A DNA stretch of 9,100 nucleotides from Candidatus Aminicenantota bacterium (GTDB lineage: Bacteria; Acidobacteriota; UBA6911; RPQK01; JAJDTT01), in the NCBI GenBank assembly GCA_026706325.1, contig JAPOYZ010000157.1, positions 1 to 9,100 of the forward strand, given 5' to 3'. How positions within the stretch are numbered: position 1 is the stretch's first letter; every line of letters starts with the position of its first letter. A program made the translations under genes and the position numbers. The notes beneath the pieces were generated by a model. It had not been told where the DNA came from, made no database searches, and worked only from the letters and a program-made list of their open reading frames with translations. This document shows, one piece after another, positions 1-5,752 of the stretch.

Positions 1-1
1 G

Positions 2-814
2 TGTCATCCCGCCGATGCCATCGACCACGCCGGAGGTACCCTGTGCCTCCATGCCCGGCGCGGGGACCAGGTCTGCGTGGTGGTCTGTACCCACGGTGTG
101 AACACCCACCACACGCGCCGCAACGAACTCATCAGGAGCGGTCGTCTCGACGAGGTTTCCGAGCTGGAGGACGCCATTCGAGAAAAGGAGGAGGAAGCAA
201 GCCGGGGCATGGAGATCCTGGGGGTCCGGGACGTCCGGTTCCTTCGCCTCAAGGACGACGTGGTGATCCAGAGCCGGGAGCTGATCGAAGCCATCGCCCG
301 TGAGCTGGCCGACGTCCGGCCCCATCTCCTGATCCTCCACAACCCCACCGAGGAATTGGGATTCGCCCATCAGGAGACGGCGGTGGCGGCCCTTCGAGCC
401 TGCGACCTGGTCAAGACCTCCGGTTACGTCCGGGACGCCGGAGACCCGCTCACGCCGGCGCAGATCTTCTTCATCACCATGTACGGCCACACCAATCAGC
501 TCTCCGCGGAGGGCCGACGATTCGCAAATGTGCTGGTGGACATCACCCCGGTCGTGGAGAAGAAAGCCCGGGCGTTGGACTGCGTCGCCAGCCAATACTA
601 CACGGGAGACCTGGGACGGAAATGCATCGAGGTCACCAATGGGAGAATGGGGCTTCACTCCTCGCTCTCGTACGCCGAGGCGTACCAGGTGCTCCATCCA
701 CACGTCTACTCGCACTTGCCGGCCAACCGGTTCCTGATGCGCCAGTCGTCGAGTTCCAAGAGCAGCCGCGGAGAAAACCTCAGCGTTCTTCTGGGTAGTA
801 CCCACGCTGGGTGA
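2..814 (+). CDS. PIG-L/LmbE-family deacetylase-like protein, 3' part (5' end outside window)
   Basis: The frame is open from base 2 to a TGA at 812-814 (270 residues), so the true start lies just left of the window; only a short N-terminal strand should be missing. PIG-L/LmbE proteins are usually zinc-dependent hydrolases that remove acyl groups from GlcNAc-type sugars. Family features seen: HPADAIDHAGGT at the very start (canonical HPDDxxxGxGGT), the TxGxxxH-like strand end CTHGVNTHHTRR, the LGVRDVRFLRLKDD segment, RPHLLILHNP before the second metal motif, and an EKKARALDCVASQY segment near residues 189-202. Three positions deviate: the first Asp of HPDD is Ala, the HPDH motif reads HQET, and the usual HASQ reads VASQ. 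Family membership is confident; normal catalysis is doubtful. An internal ATG at 77 would cut off the first metal motif and is not the start. The gene converges on the symporter with an 18-nt gap. Confidence 0.85.
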   Translation, partial: CHPADAIDHAGGTLCLHARRGDQVCVVVCTHGVNTHHTRRNELIRSGRLDEVSELEDAIREKEEEASRGMEILGVRDVRFLRLKDDVVIQSRELIEAIARELADVRPHLLILHNPTEELGFAHQETAVAALRACDLVKTSGYVRDAGDPLTPAQIFFITMYGHTNQLSAEGRRFANVLVDITPVVEKKARALDCVASQYYTGDLGRKCIEVTNGRMGLHSSLSYAEAYQVLHPHVYSHLPANRFLMRQSSSSKSSRGENLSVLLGSTHAG

Positions 815-832
815 GATCAACTCCGCGAGGGA

Positions 833-2500
833 TCATCTGCGCTTGAGCACGAACGCCGCCGCAACGACGGTCAAGCAACCCACCACGTTGTAGTAGAGAA
901 ATGAGAGCGACGTGAACTCGCTGACCGCCCATACGGAGACCATCCCCAGGATCAGCCCCCAGAACGCACCCCGGGCGGTGGCCCAAGGGGCCAGGAACGC
1001 CAGCAGGAAGACTCCCAGCAGCGAACCGTAGAAATACGATCCCACCTTGTTGACCAGCTCCAGGAGGGACGCCTCCTGCTGGCCGACATAGAGCGCCACC
1101 CCCGTGGCCAGCACCCCCCAGGCCAGCGTGGTGAGCCGGGCCGCCCAGAGATAGTGCCGCGTGGAGGCTCGTCGAACCAGATAGCGGCGGTAGAAGTCCA
1201 TGACCGAGGCGCTGGAGAGGGCAGTCAGCTCCGAGTCCAGCGAGGACATGGCGGCGGCGAAGATGACGGCGATCATCAGGCCCAGGATCCCGGCCGGCAC
1301 GTATTGGACCAGATAGGAGGGAAAGACGTAATTGACGTCGGTGGAGGATCGGCCCTGGACCGTCTCGACCAACACCTTGGAGCGGCCGCGCAACGCCTCC
1401 ATCTCGTCATGGTATTGCCGAATCCGGGCGCGGCCGGACTCCAGGTCACCACCTTCCCGGCGAACGCGAAGCAGGTCCAGAGTCGCCTCCCGCCGGAGCG
1501 AGTGCAGATCACGGTAGTCCTTTTCCAGCTCTTCGAAGGCCGGACCCTTTCCGCTCTGCCGCACCTGGGCCTCCTCGGCCGGATTGAAGATCAGAGGTGG
1601 CTGCTCGAAGTGGTAGAAGACGAAGAGCAGCACCCCGATGGCCAGGATGAAGATCTGCATGGGCACTTTGAGGAAGGCGTTGAAGAGGAGGGCCAGGCGG
1701 CTCTGGGTCAGGGACTTGGCCGTCAGGTACCGCTGAACCTGGCTCTGGTCGCACCCGAAGTAGGCCAGCGCCAGGAAGAAACCGCCCACTAGGCCGGACC
1801 AGAGCGTATAGGTCTCCCGCGGGTCCGGCGACAGGTCCACGCTCTTCCACATTTCCTCGATGCCGCCGATATAGAAGACGTCGGCGACGCCCACCTGCGG
1901 GGGCAACTCTCCGAAGAGTGTCAGGAGGGCCGCTCCGATGCCGCCGAACATGAGCAGCATCTGCAGGACGTCGGTCCAGATGACCGCCGTGATCCCGCCG
2001 GCCGCGGTGTAGAGGATGGTCACGGCCCCCATGATCAGCACCGTGACCCGTTCGTCCCAGCCCATCAGCACCGAGAGCACTACCGCGGGAGCATAGAGGA
2101 CGATCCCGGCGGCCAGGCCGCGGGAGACCAGGAACAGGAAGCTGGTCAGGGAACGGGTCCGGGCGTCGAAACGCTGCTCCAGGAACTCGTACGCGGTGTA
2201 GATCTTCCGCCGATAGAAAAAGGGGACGAACAGGACGCAGAGAACCACCATCACCAGAGGCTGGGGCAGGTAGACCTGGACGAATTTCATCCCGTAGCCG
2301 TAGGACTGGCCCGTGGTCCCGATGAAGGTGATGGCGCTGGCCTGGGTGGCCATGACGGAGAGGCCGATCAGGCCCCAGGAGAGGCTGCGGTTTCCCAGGA
2401 AATAGCCTTCGACACCGGAGCTCTTGCGGCTCTGGTACAGGCCCACCATGAGGATCAGGACCACGTAGAGGGTAAAGACCGCCCAGTCCAGACCCGTCAC
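833..2500 (-). CDS. Sodium:solute symporter (SSS family, TC 2.A.21) with a charged insert
   Basis: A 555-residue integral membrane protein that probably imports a small organic solute using the Na+ gradient; the substrate cannot be told. The N-terminus (LDWAVFTLYVVLILMVG) is the first helix, followed by GYFLGNRSLSW (residues 32-42) and an ATQASAITFIGTTG helix (51-64), both typical of the family. The GGITAVIWTDVLQ stretch (168-180) is a strong family landmark. The helix AAAMSSLDSE (415-424) carries the paired serines of the Na2 site. Residues about 299-392 form a hydrophilic, Arg/Glu-rich, probably helical insert between membrane helices. The start is GTG at 2498-2500: an in-frame TGA lies 15 nt upstream and the next Met (residue 18) would delete helix 1. 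No clear Shine-Dalgarno precedes it. It is the last gene of the leftward run, 108 nt after the small-gene pair. Confidence 0.93.
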   Translation of the reverse strand: MTGLDWAVFTLYVVLILMVGLYQSRKSSGVEGYFLGNRSLSWGLIGLSVMATQASAITFIGTTGQSYGYGMKFVQVYLPQPLVMVVLCVLFVPFFYRRKIYTAYEFLEQRFDARTRSLTSFLFLVSRGLAAGIVLYAPAVVLSVLMGWDERVTVLIMGAVTILYTAAGGITAVIWTDVLQMLLMFGGIGAALLTLFGELPPQVGVADVFYIGGIEEMWKSVDLSPDPRETYTLWSGLVGGFFLALAYFGCDQSQVQRYLTAKSLTQSRLALLFNAFLKVPMQIFILAIGVLLFVFYHFEQPPLIFNPAEEAQVRQSGKGPAFEELEKDYRDLHSLRREATLDLLRVRREGGDLESGRARIRQYHDEMEALRGRSKVLVETVQGRSSTDVNYVFPSYLVQYVPAGILGLMIAVIFAAAMSSLDSELTALSSASVMDFYRRYLVRRASTRHYLWAARLTTLAWGVLATGVALYVGQQEASLLELVNKVGSYFYGSLLGVFLLAFLAPWATARGAFWGLILGMVSVWAVSEFTSLSFLYYNVVGCLTVVAAAFVLKRR

Positions 2501-2530
2501 GGCGTTGCAGGATCAATGAAAGCAGCGTCG

Positions 2531-2557
2531 GGGCGACCCTCGTGGCCGCCCTTTCTT
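2531..2557 (+). terminator. Possible hairpin-plus-T-tract terminator (+ strand orientation)
   Basis: GGGCGACC (2531-2538) can pair with GGCCGCCC (2544-2551) around a CTCGT loop, giving seven pairs and one A/C mismatch. It is followed by TTTCTT (2552-2557). Read on the + strand this resembles a short intrinsic terminator, but no + strand gene ends nearby. On the - strand it lies between the small-gene pair and the symporter and lacks a U-run, so it would be a weak attenuating hairpin at most. In GC-rich DNA such a stem can occur by chance. Confidence 0.25.
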
Positions 2558-2608
2558 GCGTTGTGGGGAGCGGAAAAGGCCAGGAGATCTACCACGGATT
2601 CTCGGCTC

Positions 2609-2707
2609 TCAACTGATAAGGTACAGGAGAAGGATCAGGACGAGGGTGTATCCGGCCACCGCCCAGTAGAGCCGGTTCCAAGGGATGGAATTCGAGTCGC
2701 CCGGCAT
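2609..2707 (-). CDS. Small single-pass membrane protein, 32 aa
   Basis: A 32-codon gene reading MPGDSNSIPWNRLYWAVAGY followed by a run of Leu/Ile/Val (residues 21-32), so nearly the whole C-terminal two thirds is one membrane helix. Support for it being real: a GGAG Shine-Dalgarno (2715-2718) sits 7 nt before the ATG, and the ATG overlaps the TGA of the preceding small gene by one base (TGATG), a classic translational-coupling arrangement. It stops with TGA at 2609-2611. Function is unknown. Its place just upstream of a sodium:solute symporter suggests an accessory small subunit, by analogy with symporters such as the DUF4212 and YhdT types that have a small membrane partner; this is inference, as no homology to those can be claimed from the sequence alone. 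Confidence 0.6.
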   Translation of the reverse strand: MPGDSNSIPWNRLYWAVAGYTLVLILLLYLIS

Positions 2708-2874
2708 CAGATGGCTCCGAAGTACTGCAGATCGGGATCGACCCGGACGACGGCGTCGCGCCGCCGGATCTCGTGATAATGCGGCAGCATGAGATAGCTG
2801 CAGGGTGGCCAGAAATTGGCCAGGACGATGCATCCGGCCACGGCTGTCAGCCTCAGAGTTCTTCGGAGAAGCAT
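2707..2874 (-). CDS. Small membrane-associated protein, 55 aa, unknown function
   Basis: A 55-codon gene that begins 12 nt after the murA stop and ends in the TGATG overlap with the 32-aa gene. The product has a basic N-terminus (MLLRRTLRL), a hydrophobic stretch TAVAGCIVLANFW (residues 10-22), an aromatic/Pro segment, PHYHEIRRRD, and an acidic tail ending VDPDLQYFGAI. The hydrophobic stretch is probably a short membrane helix or signal anchor. VAGC at 12-15 resembles a lipobox, but the hydrophobic segment before the Cys is short, so lipoprotein status is uncertain. A GTG at 2881-2883, in frame three codons upstream and better spaced from a purine-rich GAGAGA, is an alternative start that would still leave 3 nt after murA. 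I do not recognise the family. Together with the 32-aa gene it forms a coupled pair between murA and the symporter. Confidence 0.5.
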   Translation of the reverse strand: MLLRRTLRLTAVAGCIVLANFWPPCSYLMLPHYHEIRRRDAVVRVDPDLQYFGAI

Positions 2875-2886
2875 CCGGGACACGGG

Positions 2887-4179
2887 CTATCTCTCGCCTC
2901 GGATCCGGGCGCCGACGCCGCGCAGCCTGCCCACCACGTTCTCGTAACCCCGCAGCACCACTTCGGCGTGCTCGATTCGGGTGTCTCCCTGGGCGCACAG
3001 GCCGGCCACCAGCAGCGCCATGCCGGCCCGGATGTCGGGAGACTCCAGTTGCTTGCCGCGGAGCCGGCGCGGGCCCTCCACCAGAACCCGATGGGGATCG
3101 CACATGGTGATCCGGGCGCCCATCCGCACCAGCTTGTCCACGAAGAACATCCGGGCCTCGTACATCCAGTCGTGGACCAGGCACAGGCCCTGGGCCTGAG
3201 TCGCCAACACGATCACCAGTGACACCAGATCGGTGGGGAACAGCGGCCATGGACCGGCGGTGAGCTGCGAGGGATTGACCATTCTGGAGGCCTCGACCTG
3301 CAGGCCATCTGCGCAGTCCCGAAACTCGATCCCGAACCGCTCCAGAACAGGGATGACGCCCATGAGATCCTGCTGCCCGACTCCCAGCAGACGAACCGAT
3401 CCGTGGGTCACGGCAGTGGCGATGGCCAGAGTGCCGGCGTCGATGTAGTCCGGCGGCACGTCGAACTCGACCTCCTCCCCCGGTTCGCCGACGCCGTTGA
3501 GAACCCGGTAGTAGAGGGGATGGAGCTCGATGCGGGAACCCAGTTTCCGCAAGAAATCCACCACCGCCAGGACGTGCGGCTCGCGGGCCGGATTGCGGAT
3601 CGTCCCACCGCCCAAAGCCGCGAACAGGATCAGGGCGTTCTCTGTGGCCGTGACCGACGCCTCCTCCAGGTAGACCACCGGCTCTTCCACCTTCCGGCTC
3701 TTGAGGATGTCGATGGAGGAACTGTCCTCCCGGACCCGGAAGCCGGCCGACTCCAATACCGACCAGTGGACGTTGAAGGACCGGCGGCCGATGGGACAGC
3801 CTCCGGGACTGACGCAGGAGACACGGTCGAAGGCGGCAGCCAAGGGACCCAGAAGCAGGATGGCGCCCCGGAGCTTCTCCACCAGATCGGCTGGAAGCTG
3901 CTCCGGTTTCAGCCCGCTGGAGTCCATGCAGAGGGTCTCTCCCTGCCATTCCGCCTGCACGCCCACGACCCGGACCAGCCGGAGGAGGTTTTCCACGTCG
4001 TCGATTCGGGGGACGCGGTTCAATACCACCCGGGAACGGGCCAGCAGGGCGGCGCAGATCAGCGGCAGGGCGGCATTCTTGTTGCCTTGGACAGGGTAGT
4101 CGCCGTAGAGGGTGTATCCCCCCTCGATGAGGAACTTGCGTGTGGGTGCCCGGTGAGTGTCTATCGCGGTCAACGCCAT
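2887..4179 (-). CDS. murA: UDP-N-acetylglucosamine 1-carboxyvinyltransferase (MurA), somewhat divergent
   Basis: A 430-residue cytoplasmic enzyme that transfers enolpyruvate from PEP to UDP-GlcNAc, the first committed step of peptidoglycan precursor synthesis. Visible landmarks: GNKNAALPLICAALL (residues 32-46) with the Lys-Asn substrate pair; GAILLLGPLAAAF (105-117); PGGCPIGRR (125-133) with the PEP-reactive Cys128, which would make it fosfomycin-sensitive in principle; SVTATEN (175-181); NPAREPHV (196-203); FPTDL (314-318) with the catalytic-type Asp317; and DIRAG (382-386) with the conserved Arg384. After the Cys loop it reads SFNVH where most MurA proteins have (R)PVDLH, and the neighbourhood is divergent. 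It overlaps the end of murB by 10 nt and has no clear Shine-Dalgarno, suggesting translational coupling. It might be a MurA paralogue, but the murB partner argues for a real MurA role. Confidence 0.93.
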   Translation of the reverse strand: MALTAIDTHRAPTRKFLIEGGYTLYGDYPVQGNKNAALPLICAALLARSRVVLNRVPRIDDVENLLRLVRVVGVQAEWQGETLCMDSSGLKPEQLPADLVEKLRGAILLLGPLAAAFDRVSCVSPGGCPIGRRSFNVHWSVLESAGFRVREDSSSIDILKSRKVEEPVVYLEEASVTATENALILFAALGGGTIRNPAREPHVLAVVDFLRKLGSRIELHPLYYRVLNGVGEPGEEVEFDVPPDYIDAGTLAIATAVTHGSVRLLGVGQQDLMGVIPVLERFGIEFRDCADGLQVEASRMVNPSQLTAGPWPLFPTDLVSLVIVLATQAQGLCLVHDWMYEARMFFVDKLVRMGARITMCDPHRVLVEGPRRLRGKQLESPDIRAGMALLVAGLCAQGDTRIEHAEVVLRGYENVVGRLRGVGARIRGER

Positions 4180-5129
4180 TGGTTTGGACTGACGATCAGG
4201 ATTTCCGGTTCCAACTCGATGTCGAATGTCTCTCGGACCCGGTTCGAATATTCCCGGGCCAGAGCCAGCATATCACGGCTGGCTGCGCCTTCTTCGTTGA
4301 CGAAAAGGTTGGCATGATGACTCGCGATGAGGGCGCCTCCGATCCGCCGCCCCCGGGCGCCCACCTCGTCCAGGAGTTTGCCTGCCGGAATCTTCCCGTA
4401 AAAGATGAAATCCTCGGGAATCCTGCTCAGAACCTGAGGATCGAGTTCGTCCGCGATCACGTTCTTGAAGAAGCTTCCCGGGCATTTCAGCCCTAACGGG
4501 TACTTGGCCAGACGAGTGGCCAGGATCTGGTCCGAGACCGGCTGCAGCGGCTCCGAGGCCGCGTCCAGGGCCAGGATGCAGGAGAGCAGAAACCACTCCC
4601 GCCGTTCCTTGAAGAGGCTGTGGCGATACCGGAAGTCCAGGTCGGATGCGGGGAGGGTCGTCACGCCCTTCTCGGGCGACCAGAAGGACACCTCCCGGAT
4701 CCGGTCCCCGATTTCCTGCCCGTAAGCGCCCGCGTTGCCCACCACGGCTCCGGCCACGGTTCCGGGAATGCCGTAGAGGCGCTCCATCCCGGCCAGACCG
4801 AGGCGGTTGACCCAACGGATGGTCTCCCCCAGGTCCTCCCCTCCCGAGACCCGGACCTCATTTCCGGCGCGCTCCCGCCCCCGGAGGCGATTCCGAATCA
4901 CCAAGCCGTCGTATCCGGCGTCCGCAAAGAGGACGTTGCTTCCCGCTCCCAGGAAAAGCACCGGCAGGCCCTGGCTCCGGGCCCAGTTCCAGGCGGTGTC
5001 CAGCAGTCCCGGGTCGCGCAGTTCCAGCAGCCAACGGCTGTTTCCTCCGATGGCCAGGGTGGTCAGGGGAGCCAGGGGGGCTTTCGGACGAAGTCCGAAC
5101 TCGGCTGAGGGGGTGATCCGAACAGGCAT
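4170..5129 (-). CDS. murB: UDP-N-acetylenolpyruvoylglucosamine reductase (MurB)
   Basis: A 319-residue FAD- and NADPH-dependent cytoplasmic enzyme that reduces the MurA product to UDP-MurNAc. The FAD-binding half shows LGAGSNVLFAD (residues 60-70) and GIPGTVAGAVVGNAGAYG (120-137), both diagnostic. FRYRHSLFK (166-174) is the family Tyr/Arg/Ser segment. GSFFKN (218-223) carries Ser219, the expected proton donor to the enol intermediate, and AGKLLDEVGARG...GGALIASHHANLFVN (249-278) is the substrate-domain signature. The C-terminal LEPEILIV (306-313) supplies the conserved Glu309. Length fits the family. GSFFKNV replaces the more usual GSFFKNP. The ATG at 5127-5129 is preceded by GGAAAA about 6 nt upstream, a weak ribosome-binding site. 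It heads the leftward operon and feeds directly into overlapping murA. Confidence 0.96.
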   Translation of the reverse strand: MPVRITPSAEFGLRPKAPLAPLTTLAIGGNSRWLLELRDPGLLDTAWNWARSQGLPVLFLGAGSNVLFADAGYDGLVIRNRLRGRERAGNEVRVSGGEDLGETIRWVNRLGLAGMERLYGIPGTVAGAVVGNAGAYGQEIGDRIREVSFWSPEKGVTTLPASDLDFRYRHSLFKERREWFLLSCILALDAASEPLQPVSDQILATRLAKYPLGLKCPGSFFKNVIADELDPQVLSRIPEDFIFYGKIPAGKLLDEVGARGRRIGGALIASHHANLFVNEEGAASRDMLALAREYSNRVRETFDIELEPEILIVSPNQWR

Positions 5130-5169
5130 GAAGTATTTTCCGATTGACCCCTTTTCCGATCTTTGAGAG

Positions 5170-5199
5170 ATTCTGCCGGAGAACGGCCTCGGCGGACAA
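5170..5199 (-). promoter_or_regulatory. Candidate sigma-70-like promoter for the murB-murA operon
   Basis: On the - strand TTGTCC (5194-5199) and CAGAAT (5170-5175) are separated by 18 nt; each matches four of six positions of the TTGACA/TATAAT consensus. They lie about 40 nt upstream of the murB ATG in the only divergent gap of the window. On the opposite strand a TTGACC at 5144-5149 could serve the rightward operon, but its -10 partner (GAGATT at 5167-5172) is poor. Both assignments are pattern-based only. Confidence 0.3.
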
Positions 5200-5202
5200 G
5201 GT

Positions 5203-5230
5203 CTCCGGAGCCGCCGGCCCGCGGAGGTGA
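5203..5230 (+). promoter_or_regulatory. Strong Shine-Dalgarno of the DinB-family gene within a possible masking hairpin
   Basis: GGAGGTGA (5223-5230) is a near-perfect anti-16S match 6 nt before the ATG at 5237 and fixes the start of the DinB-family gene. The upstream CTCCG (5203-5207) is complementary to CGGAG (5222-5226), so the leader RNA could fold over the ribosome-binding site with a 14-nt loop. The ribosome-binding site is well supported; the masking stem is short and could be chance. Confidence 0.6.
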
Positions 5231-5236
5231 AGAAAG

Positions 5237-5752
5237 ATGTCCATCAGCGATTCCTTGTTGCCCGAGTTCGACCAGGAGATGGACGGCGCCCGCAGGACCC
5301 TGGAGCGAGTGCCGGAAGACCGGTTCGACTGGAAACCCCACGCCAAGTCCGGGAGCATGATCTGGCTGGCGGGTCACCTGGCCAACATCCCCTATTGGGC
5401 CACCCTCACCATCCAGGAGGACGAGCTGGACCTCATGCCCGGCGGGAAACCCCTCCCGCAACCCCCGGCTCCCACGAGTGTGGACCAGATGCTCGCCGGA
5501 TTCGACCAGCGCGTCCGGGAGGCGCGCGCCGCCATCGCCGGCGCCGACGACGCGGCCTTCCTGGCGCCCTGGTCGCTCCTCCGAAACGGCGTCACCATTT
5601 TCAGCATGCCCAAGGTCGCGGTTCTCCGGAGCTTCGTCATGAATCACCTGATTCACCACCGCGCCCAACTCGGAGTCTACCTGCGGCTCAACGACATTCC
5701 GGTCCCCGCCCTCTACGGCCCCTCGGCCGACGAGAACCCTCCGGGAATGTGA
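5237..5752 (+). CDS. DinB/YfiT-family putative metal-dependent protein
   Basis: A 171-residue cytoplasmic four-helix-bundle protein of the DinB-like superfamily, whose members often bind a divalent metal through three histidines; some are thiol-dependent S-transferases, many have unknown roles. The expected triad is visible: His47 in LAGHLAN (residues 45-50, helix 2), and His137 and His141 in NHLIHHRAQLGVYLR (136-150), the usual HxxxHRxQL motif. The N-terminal FDQEM...RVPEDRFDWKPH is typical of the first helix and loop of this family. The start is fixed by GGAGGTGA 6 nt before the ATG. The stop TGA overlaps the hexokinase GTG start (GTGA), so the two are probably co-translated. Despite the name, no link to DNA damage can be inferred. 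The reaction it carries out is unknown. Confidence 0.88.
   Translation: MSISDSLLPEFDQEMDGARRTLERVPEDRFDWKPHAKSGSMIWLAGHLANIPYWATLTIQEDELDLMPGGKPLPQPPAPTSVDQMLAGFDQRVREARAAIAGADDAAFLAPWSLLRNGVTIFSMPKVAVLRSFVMNHLIHHRAQLGVYLRLNDIPVPALYGPSADENPPGM

Noticed and set aside
815..832. Bidirectional terminator between the convergent PIG-L and symporter genes
   Set aside because: The gap is only 18 nt, and neither strand shows a GC stem followed by a U-run.
1509..2516. - strand frame of 335 codons starting ATG at 2516 within the symporter
   Set aside because: It is a frame shadow of the symporter, with Arg/Pro/Gly-rich translation and no membrane helices.
2872..2874. Lipoprotein call for the 55-aa protein because of VAGC
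   Set aside because: The hydrophobic stretch before the Cys is only a few residues long and hydrophobicity continues after it, which fits a membrane anchor better.
2708..3949. Long - strand frame overlapping murA and continuing into the 32-aa gene frame
   Set aside because: The part over murA is low-complexity Arg/Gly/Pro shadow sequence; only the last 32 codons, which have their own ribosome-binding site and coupling overlap, look real.
3403..4317. + strand frame of 304 codons antisense to murA
   Set aside because: murA on the opposite strand has clear family motifs; this frame has none and spans the murB/murA junction without any ribosome-binding site.
5227..5748. Upstream extension of the hexokinase frame (open from 5227)
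   Set aside because: It lies out of frame across the well-supported DinB-family gene and translates to low-complexity Arg/Pro/Gly sequence; the GTG at 5749 with GTGA overlap is the sensible start.
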